Assembly: GCF_020509005.1 (NCBI RefSeq)
Contig: NC_063012.1
Span: forward strand, 1,116,001 to 1,180,000
Source of the DNA: Fulvia fulva
Taxonomy: Eukaryota; Ascomycota; Dothideomycetes; Mycosphaerellales; Mycosphaerellaceae
Direction of reading: 5' to 3'
Length of the DNA stretch: 64,000 nucleotides
Shown: positions 22,080 to 32,871 of the stretch, piece after piece
How positions within the stretch are numbered: position 1 is the first letter of the stretch
Layout: each line of letters opens with the position of its first letter
Position numbers and translations under genes: made by a program
The notes under the pieces: generated by a model
The model's database searches: none
The model's input: only the letters and a program-made list of their open reading frames with translations
What the model was told of the DNA's origin: nothing

Positions 22080-24340
22080 TATCCGTAGAAGAGCTACGAC
22101 GGGATCTATAAGAGCGTAGATTATTAATAACCGCGATAAGAAATCGCGGCGTACGACAGAAGAGTACGACGTAGTATAAGAGACTACCTTAGGCTAAGTA
22201 GTACCTAATATAGTACGACCCTAAGAATAGCGAGGCTCGCTACTAGCTATACGCCTAGTAGTACGGCGCGAGTCTATATTTAATATATAGACTTAAGGAC
22301 AAACTTTAGAATAGTAGTAGGCTACCGACGACGCTATCTAGTAGAGACTCGAGAACTTATAGCGCCTAGTTACCTACCTACCTACCTAGTTCAACTTATA
22401 CGACCTCCTTACCGGCGACGAGATTTAAGAAGTTAACGGTATAGCTATAGCGGTAGTCGACTACGATAACGACGGCGCGACCGAGGAAGGCGAAGGAGAA
22501 GAAATATAACAAGTCGCGAAAACCCTCCGTATCCTAGTTAATAACTTCCTCTAACTCGACGCTAACTAGCTCGTTAGGCTAATATAAGATCCCGAGATAG
22601 TAGCGGCTATTTACTTTATCCTACGCCGCGCCGAGTAAGAGTATAGGAATGTAATATAGATAGCTACTATCCTTTACGAACAACTAGGCAAGGTAGGGTA
22701 GGAACTCGGGAAATAGAAGAGCTACGAACAGTAGATACGTAACGAGTATAACGTATTAGTTAAGGACCGCGACATATAGAAGACTAAGAAGGAGGAAGCT
22801 ACTAAGCACCGTAATATATATTAGAAGGACTTAGGCATAGCACGAGTAGAGATGAATTAGGCTAAGTAGTAGCTTATTACGGTCTAGTAGGAACTCGATA
22901 ACCTAAAGGCTTAACCTAAACCCTCCTCTAGCGCCGTACTCGTAGTACAAAACAAGTCTCTAAAGAAGTAAGCTAAGGAAGCCCTATAATAGCTTAACGA
23001 CAACGACTCTAAGATTAGGGCACTTGAATTAGACCTTAACACATATAAGATAGAGGCTCAAACCTACTAGAACGATATCTAGGAGCTAAATCAATCCTAG
23101 TAAAACTAGGTCGACGAGCTTAAGAAGTAACTCGAGGATCGTAGTAGGTCTAGGGTACGCTCGTCGCTATCTCGCGTAATGTTATAACGCCGCGTACTAT
23201 AGAACGGTCGTAACTCTTTAAGAGGTAAGGATAATAAGGCGGAAGGTAGACGAGCAACTAAGAAGGGTAAGAAACACTCTCGTAAGATAGATAATAACGA
23301 CTCGGACCCGTTATCCGAAGGTTTAGAGTTAGAGGAAGACTCGGAGTCGGATAGCGATGCCCGTACTTATCGCCGCTCTTCTAAGAAGAAGAAGTAGGTA
23401 TACGACTTTAAGTCTCTAGTTAAGTACGATACCGAACTTAGCTAGCCCTTTAAGACTTAGCGCGGTATTAATAAGCCCGAGAAGTTTATCGGTACTATCG
23501 ATAGTAAGCTATTAGGACCCTCTCTTAAGAAGTTCCTCTTAGAGTTAGAGACTATCGTCGACTATACGGTCTTCCGTAATAAGAAGGTAGTATTAAAGTT
23601 TGTCTATAACCTCCTTACTTCTCCTAGCGACGCGTAGGAGTTAGTCGGACCTAAGATTCCTACTATCTCTAGCGTCCTTACGAGCAATAAGAAGTTATAT
23701 AAGGGTATTAACGACCTGATTTCAGAGCTCGCTAATCGCTATAGTGACCGTAACCCTATCGGCCGAGCCCGCGAGCGTATATACTCTCTAAAGATAGACG
23801 GTAAGGACACCTTCTAGTCTTTCTACCCGAAGTAGCGCTAGAACGTAAACATCCTAGGCCTAAAGGGTAAAGACGCGATAGACTACCTATAACGTAAGCT
23901 AATAGTCCGCTACCTTAATAAGTATCTAACGTATCGGCTAACCTCTCTTAGCGATATAATCGATAACCTTTATTAAGCCGATAAAGACTTTAAGATCTTA
24001 GACAGCCTCTACCCCCGTAATAAGAAGCCTAAGAATAATAAGAAGGACGGTAAGGACAAGGACGATAAGCTAGTAGGCGTAGCTCCCGGTAAGCTACCTC
24101 GTAAGGCCTAGTCGACCCGTCCTAAGCCCTTTAAGAGTAGTCTTAGTAAGACCTTAGACGAAGCCGAGAACACTCGCTATATACGCGAGAGCCTCTATAA
24201 GAAGTGCCGTAAGCCCGGTTACCGCTTATAGTAGCGTACCTACGAGCTCTTCGAGTACGAAATGCCGATACGTCTAGGTACTAACGCTAGCGGTACTAAC
24301 GTCGTCGAATTACCGGCGGGAAATACGTAGTCTACTACTT
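22080..24340 (+). pseudogene. Gypsy-2 gag, RIP-broken
   Basis: Lys/Glu-rich coiled-coil stretches (about 22,640-23,130), a charged low-complexity part (about 23,220-23,400), then a gag-like core (PEKFIGTIDSKLLGPSLKKF near 23,490; GRARERIYSLKIDGKDTF near 23,765). A basic tail with a degraded CCHC-like YKKCRKPGYRL follows near 24,200. TAG/TAA stops lie at former Gln/Trp codons. Confidence 0.75.
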
Positions 24341-27300
24341 AAGCGTAGAAGTAAGTAGATATAAACAAGAACAGTTATACGAAGAATTAAGAGAAGTACT
24401 ACTAGTAGAGCCTCTACTAGAAGGACTTAAGCTATTATTATATATTCTTAGGATAGTAGAAATAGAATATAACCTAGTTATTAGCTTATACCTAGTAATA
24501 CCGGGCGTAGCTAATAGGCAATGTGCATTGACTTTCCTTAATAACGGTGCTAACTCGGATTATATTAACTCTTCTTATACGCGTAAACACAACCTACCCT
24601 TAACTAAGCTTAATAACCCATTAGTACTCGGATTAGCTAATAGGTCTATAGCTATAGAAATGATCGAACACCGTATAACTATAGAATTCACGCTTAGTAA
24701 TAGCTATAGAGAAACGAGAACGCTCTAGGTTACTTATCTAGAATACGATATAGTGCTAGGTAGACCTTAGTACGATAAATATTAGCTAGGCATCCACTTT
24801 GCCTCTAGTATAATAACCCTCGACTCGGAGTACTATAAGGAACATTACCTATAGAGCGGTAAGCTAGTCTAGGTATAGAGTGTTAACGACAAGTAGGAGC
24901 CTATAATTACTAAGCAAAGCTTCGAAGTAGCTCTAAAGACCCGATTACTATATCAAGCCACCGTTAAAGAAGACGATAAAGGAGATCTAGTCTAGACTAT
25001 AACTTCCGACGTGATTATAAAGTAACGACCTAAGCCCGAGACATCGACCGAGACGCCGCCCGTACCGATACTACCGGACATCGATATCTAGGAAGTTAGC
25101 GAAGCGGCTATCGATAGGATAGCTAGGTAAAAGGGAGCTAAAGTATATATAATGTTCATTTTCGATAAGAACGAACAATAGTAACTAGGGGATCTCCGCG
25201 TAACGGACCCTTTAATAGCTTATACTATAAGTGCTCGGAATATACGTAAGGTAGTAGCTTATAGGCCCGATACTAGCTATAGGATACTATCCGATAACAA
25301 GACTATCGAACGACTAGATACTCGAGTAGCGGCGTTCGTACTAGTAGCGTAGCGTACTAGCCCGACACTATCCGCTTATAAGATATACGTATAGTCTAAT
25401 ATTAACAAGTTTATAAAGAAAAAGGAGGAGACAATCGATCCGAGGGATCACCTCCTACCTATCTATTACGAGTTTATATACGTCTTTTCTAAGTAAGATA
25501 CGAAGGAGCTCCTACCGTATAGGCTAGGTATCGACTATAAGATCAAGCTAAAGCCTAGCGCGACTCCGCCCTTTAGCCGACCTTACCGTATATTAAACTA
25601 AGAGGACGAGGTAATAGCTTATTAGGTCTAAGAACAATTAGCCTAGAAGGGCATCCGTAGATACGAAGGAAGGGCAGACGTATCTTTACCTATACTTATC
25701 GTTAAGAAACCTAGCGGAGGACTTAGAGTTTATATCGACTATAGATAGGTAAACGAACGTACGATAAAATCTAGGTATCCTATACCCCTAATATAGGACA
25801 TACTCAACCGTGTTATAGGGAAGAAGTACTTTACTAAGCTAGATATTATCGCCGCCTTTAACCGTATACGTATAGCGGAAGGGTCGGAATGGCTCACGGC
25901 GTTTATAATACGGTATAGCTAGTTCGAGTGCTTAGTAATACCGTTTGGACTATATAATATACCCGGGACATTTCAATCGTATATTAACAATACCCTAAGA
26001 GAGTTCCTTAACGACTTTACGTCCGCGTACCTCGACGACATCCTAATCTTTAGCGATACGCTTAAAGAATATATCGAGTATATAAAGAAGGTGCTCTATA
26101 AGTACGGTAGAGTAGGCCTTTAGCTCGATATCTCTAAATACGAGTTCTACACTTAGTCTACTAAGTACCTCGGATTAATTATCGGCAAGGACGGCGTATT
26201 AATAGACCTAGCTAAGGTATAAGCGATACGTAAATAGGGGACTCCTACTAACGTAAAGGACATCCTTATATTTAATAGATTCTTAGGCTTCTATCGACGG
26301 TTTATTAGGGACTATAGCAAGATAGTTCTACCTATAGTAAAGCTAACTAAGAAGGACAACCCCTAGTACTAGACAAACGAATATTAGAATACGTTCGAAG
26401 GACTAAAGTAAGTATTTACCGACGCTAAGGGAACAGTACTAGCGATATTTATCCCCGGGAGACGTACCGTCTTAGAGACTAACGTAAGCGACTTTATGAC
26501 CGTAGTAGTCCTATCGTAATATAACGAGGATAACATCCTCCGCCCTATCGTATACCTATCGAAAAAGATGAGCCCGTAGGAGTATAACTACGACATCTAC
26601 GACAAGGAGTTACTCGCGATCGTTAAGGCGTTTAAGGAATAGAAGCTAGAGCTAATAGCCGGCGATATCGATAAACTAGACTTCGAGAACTTTACTAACC
26701 TAAGCGGCTACCCTATACTCGTCTATAGCGACTATAAGAACTTAGAATACTTTATAACATCTAAGTAGCTAAACAGACGCTAAGCTAGGTAGGCCGAGTT
26801 CTTATTACAGTTCTTCTTTAAGATCGTATACCGACTAGGAGTATAAGGAGCGAAGCTAGACAGCCTTACTCGACGTTCCTAAGATACTATCTTATATAAC
26901 AAGTTAGATCCGCGTTATACTTAGTAGGATAGGGTACTACTGAAACTAGAACACTTCCTATCGGTTAGCGTAAGCTAGATCCTAAGACTATCCGTATCCG
27001 GAGTAGAAGGAGTAGTTATAGACGAAGCCCTAGTAGTAGATATTAGTAAGCTATACGAACAAGATAACGTAGTCGAAGCTACTACCTAACTCGCGGTAGG
27101 AGAACTAGTAAAACTACTCCGAAAGAACAAGATAGACGACAAGTACGTAATACTAGTCGACGGCATAATATATATTAAGAACCGATATAGCGGGTATAGC
27201 CTCTTCGTTCTACCTATAGAGGATAAGGAGAACACTATCTATATACGTATAGTTAAAGCCTTTTACGATATACCGGTAGCCGGACACCTAGGCAAGACTA

Positions 27301-28289
27301 CTACGAGTAGGCTCGTATTACGATATTATATATAGCTAAGGATGACCCGTTTTATTAGATCTTTCGTACGCGCCTACCGGATATGTCGTAATAGCCGTAG
27401 TATTAACGAACTATAGCACGGACTTTTGGCCCTACTACCTATCCCCTTCGATACTTAGGATAATGTCGCTATAGACTTCGTTATCGACTCGCCTAGAGCG
27501 AAGTGTACGGCCGACGGTCAATAGTACGAGAATGCGCTTACGGTGACTAATAGACTAGGTAAGGAGCGCTACTATATTCTAGTTCTCGAAATGACAGCTA
27601 AATATATCGCCTACGTCTATATTAAGTACATCTTCTTACGCTACGGATTACTAAAGACGATTATATCGGACCGCGGACCTTAATAGATTTTAGCCTTTAG
27701 GGACGCCTTTATAAACTACTATAGATTAGGCGTAAGATCTCTACCGGGTATTATCCTAAGACCGATAGATAGAGCGAGAATACGAATAAGATAATAGAGC
27801 AATATCTACGCGTGTTTATTAGCTATATACAAGATAACTAGCCGGACTAGTTACCGCTCGTAGAATTTATAGCTAATAACTATGTCTCTAAAACGACTAG
27901 TATAAGCCTCTTTATAGCTAACATTAGTAAGAATCCGAGATACGCGGATATAGAGCTTAACCTACCTATATAGCTACTCCTATATAAATAACGCCTAGAC
28001 GCGGAATTAGTAAATGCCTTCGTATAGCGTATAACGGAGCTTTGCTATAAACTAAGAGACTCGATAGAGATAGTATAAGCGTCGTAAGCCAAGTACGCGA
28101 ATAAATAGATAGATAGATAGATAGATTTGTCATTCCCCTGTTCTAGGACCCTATCCGGCCTATGCAGGTATATATCTATTGTTATGTACAAAGGGAAACC
28201 CGAATAGGTGAAAACCCTTCCCGCCCCCGACTACTCCTTGTCTAGATTAGCTTTCCCTCTGAACGTACGTAGTCCATGTCACTACCCCG

Positions 28290-31200
28290 TTAGCCCCCGC
28301 TCCTAGCCGGTCTCGTCGCGCTGCGTCGTGTCCTCTCTTCCTGCACTGCTCCTACTAGGCGGTACTGTTCTAGCCAGCCCTTCTCTAGTATCCAGTTCGT
28401 AATGCGCCGTAGGTCTTCAGCGTTGTTAAGAAGTGCCCCAATCGTCCGGTTCCTCGCCTTTGCCATCCACTCCCCCCTTCCTAGCGACCACCTCGGACAG
28501 ACGAGGAGTGCGTGCCGTACGTTCTGGGAGCGATAGCCGCAGGGGCAGCTAGTATTCGTGTATCCTGGGACCTTCCTCCATGATAGGTACCCCTGGAGGC
28601 CGATGTGTTCGCTTCGCAGTTGGGTTGCTATGCTACTCTGTGCCCTCGTAAGGCGGTAGTGGATGAGCTTCGGGGGGTGCTTGACCGCGGATTTTGTAGC
28701 TGACCATTCCTTAGGTTGTCCCGCTGGCTGAGGGCGTCCACTATGCCCTACAACCTGGTTGTTCCACCTCTCTTTCCATAGTTGCTCTACAAACGATTTC
28801 TCACCTTCCCATTGTGTTGCTAGCTGTTCGTCCCTTGCCCGGTAGTTCGGCTCGTTTCCGGGTCGAATGCCCTTATGCGCTGGTACTGATTCGCGGGCCC
28901 TTGCGACTGCACTGGCGATGACCTTCTGTACTGGGTACTGTGCCGACTTGCCTAAGTAGGAGGTCCGTAGTCCCTGGATGTATAGGTCGATCGGCGGTAT
29001 AGCGGTCTCGTGCTCAAGCATCCTCGTTGGTGTCGACTTATATGCCCCGGTGACCTTCCTTAGGCATTGGTTTTGGATCTTCGCTAGCGGCGCGACGAGT
29101 CCCTTCGATGGGCAGGCCCTCTCGCCTAAGGACCACACTTGGCTGCCATAGGTAAGGACTGGCCGTACAATAGCCGTATATAGAAGTCGTGACTGCCGGA
29201 AGTCCGCCCCCCATGTGGACGCAGTGAGCCTCTGGCATGATGCCATATTCTGTTCAGCTTTCCGTAATATTGCCTGTACGTGCTTCCTCCACCGTAGCGC
29301 CGGGTCCACCCATAGTCCGAGGATCCTGAGCTGATTTGCCGGGTTAGTCGTGTGCCCCTGTATCTGGATAGAAGCTTGCATATTGTGGAACCGTGGCCGG
29401 CGCGTAAAGTGTATCAGATTGTACTTTTCTGGGGCAAACCGAGCCCCGTGCCTCCTAGCCCAGTCCTCGCAGATCTTGTGCTTCTCTTCTAGTAGCCTAC
29501 AGTTCTCCTCAGTCGAGGAAGACCACGCTAGGATGTTTGTGTCGTCTACGAAGCCGCTCGCAGCGGTGTTCTGGGATTCTAGGGCTGGGAGCAGCGTCGC
29601 CATAAAGAAGAGGAACAGAATAGGTGCTAGCGTTGAGCCTTGCGGGATTCCAGTGTGGACTGCTTGAAATGGGCTTCTGTACTGGCCGACCAGGATCGAC
29701 GTACTGCGGTTTTGGAGGTAGGACCGTACGAAGTTGACAAGCCACTCAGGGAGTCCTTTCGACCTTAGGATGTAGAGAAGCCGCGGGTGTGACACGTAGT
29801 CGAAGGCTCCCGATATGTCTAGGCTAAGTAAGGAAGCCACCTTGTCCCTATTCTTATACCAGATGGCCTTTACCTGAGAGGTGATAAGTTCCATCGCGGA
29901 TAGCGTCGATCGCTGTGGGCGCGCACCCATCTGGGTGTCCGGGAGTAGGGAGTGTTCCTCTGCCGCCTCGGAGAGTCTCGTTGCAACCAGCTTCTCAAGC
30001 GCCTTCCCAAGAGTGTTAAGGAGCGCAATTGGGCGGTACGACTTCACCTGCGTATAGTCTTCCTTCTGCGGCTTGCGTAGGACCACTGTCGTCGATTGTT
30101 TAAAAGCTATCGGGTGGTATCCGGTCTGTAGGCAGGCGTTGAAGATCGCTGCAACTGCTGGGGCTAGTTGATCTCTACACTTCTTTAGTAGCTCGTTTGG
30201 GATCCCATCCGGCCCCGGGGCTTTCTTCGCCGGCAACTTCCTCAGCACAGCGGTAACTTCTCCCTCGGACACCTCCTGTTGGACCGCGATGCTAGGGGCT
30301 AGGGGAGTAGAGCTGTTTATGTCGCTTAGATCAGCCTCGACTGGGGGTGGGAAGAACTTGCTAGCCAGTAGACGCGCCTTGGCCTCGGGGTCGCTAACCG
30401 GGCCACTAGGCGATTGTAGCGCTGGGATAGAGAAGGAGGGGCCCTGTGTAGGGTCCTGTCGGGCCCATTTCGCTAGCTTCCACATCCTCTCTGGCTTGCC
30501 GGCGATTTCTTCCACTGTGGCCCTCCAGCCGACTGCTTTCTCCCTCCGTATTATGGCTTTCTTCTGTTGGCATGCCTCCCTGTATACGTTCCAGGCCTCC
30601 TCGCTATGGCTGCTCGTCCACACCCGGCGGGCTCTCCTTGCTTCTCTTACTACCGCAGTGCACTCCGGCGTCCAGTATGGTTTGGACCATGTCGTTGGTT
30701 GGGCAAGCGGAACGTGAAGTGAGGTCGCTTTTCTTATTTCGTCTGTCAACCCCTGGACTGCTTCGTCTATCTCGTCTTTACTGTTGTATTGCTGCTGCGC
30801 GATCTGGACTAGCCTCTTGGAGTCATCGAGGTACGCCTGGATGTTGGCCCAGTGGGCCTTTCCCCAGTTTGGCTTAGGGGTTCTCGCTGGTGTGCGTTGT
30901 ATCTGTGTCGCAATAGAGGTCCTGACTGGCATGTGGTCTGACGACGCCTCGAGTTCATGTTCGATCCCACAGTAGGTTACCGTGTGGTAGTGGCTATCTG
31001 AGATCCAGGAGAGGTCGATCGTGCCTTGGAGTCCCCCTCTCTTCCAGGTGCCCAGGTCCTTCGGGGTATTGAGGGCAATTGCGTTGCTCGCCATCAAGTC
31101 GAGTACTTCGTCGGCTATAGGGTGCGGCTGCATAAGGCTTTCCCAGGAAGGGTGGTGTATGTTGAAGTCTCCTACTACGATGTGGCACCCTTGTCTCTTG

Positions 31201-31607
31201 AGCGCACTGTCTAGGTGTCTGCAGACCCCTAGGTCGCGGCTAGACCTCGAGGCTGGCGGTTGCATGTATAGGTTGTGTATCCAGGTGCTACCCACGTGGA
31301 GGGAGGTAATATCGCCCCCGCCTTCTTCGTCTGCGTAGTACACTACCTCCCAGTCGGATTCTAGTATGTCCTTGCTGACATAGAAGCACGTGCGGGGTCT
31401 GCCGTCGCCTCGTAGGCATGTCGTGTAGCCTGGTGACTTGCAGGTCGTTGGTCTCTTATGGTGCGGGTTAATCCATGGCTCCTGGATTGCAAGGACGTGG
31501 TGGACGCGCGGGTCCGCCTCGTGTAGGAAATGGTTCTGGACTATATCCTTGCTATGGTTGACGTTATACTGGATGATGTTAAGCGTGTCGAGGCTAGTCA
31601 TCGGCAT
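28290..31607 (-). CDS. LINE X1 ORF2: endonuclease-reverse transcriptase
   Basis: 1,105 residues from the ATG at 31607 (an upstream in-frame TTG exists at 31613; a second ATG is at 31601). Residues 10-240 form an exonuclease-endonuclease-phosphatase domain: IIQYNVNHSKD, LAIQEPWI, VVGDFNIHHPSWE, GTIDLSWISD, EASSDHMPV, so all expected catalytic residues are present. RT spans about 450-760: KSYRPIALLNTLGKALEKLV, SLDISGAFDYVSHPRL, GIPQGSTLAPILFLFF and catalytic GFVDDTNILAW. The C-terminus has a zinc finger CPCGYRSQNVRHALLVCPRW. Nicking of target DNA and target-primed reverse transcription are the expected activities. It overlaps the end of ORF1 in another frame. It is the only RT in the window with all motifs unbroken. 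Confidence 0.95.
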   Translation of the reverse strand: MPMTSLDTLNIIQYNVNHSKDIVQNHFLHEADPRVHHVLAIQEPWINPHHKRPTTCKSPGYTTCLRGDGRPRTCFYVSKDILESDWEVVYYADEEGGGDITSLHVGSTWIHNLYMQPPASRSSRDLGVCRHLDSALKRQGCHIVVGDFNIHHPSWESLMQPHPIADEVLDLMASNAIALNTPKDLGTWKRGGLQGTIDLSWISDSHYHTVTYCGIEHELEASSDHMPVRTSIATQIQRTPARTPKPNWGKAHWANIQAYLDDSKRLVQIAQQQYNSKDEIDEAVQGLTDEIRKATSLHVPLAQPTTWSKPYWTPECTAVVREARRARRVWTSSHSEEAWNVYREACQQKKAIIRREKAVGWRATVEEIAGKPERMWKLAKWARQDPTQGPSFSIPALQSPSGPVSDPEAKARLLASKFFPPPVEADLSDINSSTPLAPSIAVQQEVSEGEVTAVLRKLPAKKAPGPDGIPNELLKKCRDQLAPAVAAIFNACLQTGYHPIAFKQSTTVVLRKPQKEDYTQVKSYRPIALLNTLGKALEKLVATRLSEAAEEHSLLPDTQMGARPQRSTLSAMELITSQVKAIWYKNRDKVASLLSLDISGAFDYVSHPRLLYILRSKGLPEWLVNFVRSYLQNRSTSILVGQYRSPFQAVHTGIPQGSTLAPILFLFFMATLLPALESQNTAASGFVDDTNILAWSSSTEENCRLLEEKHKICEDWARRHGARFAPEKYNLIHFTRRPRFHNMQASIQIQGHTTNPANQLRILGLWVDPALRWRKHVQAILRKAEQNMASCQRLTASTWGADFRQSRLLYTAIVRPVLTYGSQVWSLGERACPSKGLVAPLAKIQNQCLRKVTGAYKSTPTRMLEHETAIPPIDLYIQGLRTSYLGKSAQYPVQKVIASAVARARESVPAHKGIRPGNEPNYRARDEQLATQWEGEKSFVEQLWKERWNNQVVGHSGRPQPAGQPKEWSATKSAVKHPPKLIHYRLTRAQSSIATQLRSEHIGLQGYLSWRKVPGYTNTSCPCGYRSQNVRHALLVCPRWSLGRGEWMAKARNRTIGALLNNAEDLRRITNWILEKGWLEQYRLVGAVQEERTRRSATRPARSGG

Positions 31608-32871
31608 CGACAATCATTTCCTCTGTATCGTCCTGTGTCCTACTGCCCTGTGCGTCCTGGTCTACGCCTATCGGCTGTGTACTAAAGGGGAGCCGGGCCT
31701 GGTTAGATTCCCTCGCCGCAGCTAGCAGAGCACGTGGCCTCCCGTACGCCCTAGGCTGCGCATCCTTTACATCGTTCTCGGCCCTAGGGCGCTTGTGCCC
31801 GACCGCCGCTAGTTGGTTCCGGTGTGGGCTAGCCTCACGGTCGCCGTAGAATCTTGGGGCGACGGTTCTGTTTGTGATTGCCTTGTTTTTCGCTAGTTTC
31901 CGCTGTGGGCATTCCGCACTATACGATGGGTGGTGCCCCGGACAGTTCGCGCACCGTCTCGTAGTCGATGTACAGTCCCTAGACATATGGTCTCCTGCAC
32001 AGTTCGAGCAGGCCTGCTTGTTTGTGCACGTGTAGGTTTGGTGTCCATACTGTTGGCATTTGAAGCATTGGAGGACACGAAAGGATGAGGAGTGCTTTTC
32101 TACTGTCTTGAGGCTGTATTGCCAGACCAGGCCTTGTTCTATCGCTAGATCCGCCGCTTTCGCGTCTTGTAGCCATACTATTAGCGCCGAGGCCTTCTTG
32201 CCTTCTGGCCATTTCCTATGGAGCCAAGTCGCCTTCTGGATTGGAGAGTTAAGAGTGACCGGGTTGTCCTCTTGGAGAGCGCGTAGGTGACCCTGGTTGG
32301 TTGGGTCAAACTCCTTAGGCATGTCGTGGACTAGGATCGTGAATTGTTTCGTTGAGACCTTCGCTGATGCCGCAACCTTAGATGCCCACTGTGGCTGTGC
32401 CTCTAGGTGCCTCCTAGCAGTAGCAGAGCTAGTATAGATCTGTAGAGTGCCGTTAGACTGTTGGTTCACTGCGACCACCCCTGGTTGGTTAATTCGTTGG
32501 GCGAGCTCCTTGTTCGATAGCTTCGCAACTTCGGCCTGGTCTTCCTTTGCTGCAATGCGGATCGTAACTGCATCGTGCGTTGGGCGGGGGCCTGGTATCG
32601 ATGCCGCGACCGATGCCCAGCTATGGGGGTGTTGATTCCGGGTGGCCTTGCTAATCGCCTGGGACGTCGTCCTCATTTCTTGTTGCCCTCGGTAATACGA
32701 CAGTACAAGCGCCGTGCGTAGCTGAGTGATCATTACCTGTAGAGACCGGTAAGGGAGCTGATAGTTAGTTTCCATGCTTTTTGCGTCCTCTATAAGTTGC
32801 TGCCAGTTGTCTTGGGGGGGCTTCGCCTGTAGGGCCGTAGGCGCCGTTAGTACCGTAGCCTGGGCTGCCAT
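31594..32871 (-). CDS. LINE X1 ORF1: gag-like RNA-binding protein with CCHC knuckles
   Basis: 425 residues. The N-terminal 90 residues are partly helical (YRSLQVMITQLRTALVLSYY). The middle (about 95-240) is an RRM-like or gag-like fold (TIRIAAKEDQAEVAKLSNKE, FTILVHDMPKEFDP). Three cysteine-histidine clusters follow at about 268-330: CFKCQQYGHQTYTC, CSNCAGDHMSRDC and CANCPGHHPSYSAEC. The basic C-terminus ends EEMIVDADD. The likely role is binding LINE RNA in a ribonucleoprotein; that is family knowledge, not shown here. The stop TAG (31594-31596) lies just past the first ORF2 start codons. Confidence 0.92.
   Translation of the reverse strand: MAAQATVLTAPTALQAKPPQDNWQQLIEDAKSMETNYQLPYRSLQVMITQLRTALVLSYYRGQQEMRTTSQAISKATRNQHPHSWASVAASIPGPRPTHDAVTIRIAAKEDQAEVAKLSNKELAQRINQPGVVAVNQQSNGTLQIYTSSATARRHLEAQPQWASKVAASAKVSTKQFTILVHDMPKEFDPTNQGHLRALQEDNPVTLNSPIQKATWLHRKWPEGKKASALIVWLQDAKAADLAIEQGLVWQYSLKTVEKHSSSFRVLQCFKCQQYGHQTYTCTNKQACSNCAGDHMSRDCTSTTRRCANCPGHHPSYSAECPQRKLAKNKAITNRTVAPRFYGDREASPHRNQLAAVGHKRPRAENDVKDAQPRAYGRPRALLAAARESNQARLPFSTQPIGVDQDAQGSRTQDDTEEMIVDADD

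Noticed and set aside
24528..24728. 66-codon frame as a gene
   Set aside because: It is the surviving protease-like piece of the Gypsy-2 pol, in frame with flanking broken sequence.
30289..30717. Plus-strand frames of 60-140 codons across 28.3-32.6 kb
   Set aside because: Antisense shadows of the intact LINE X1 ORFs.
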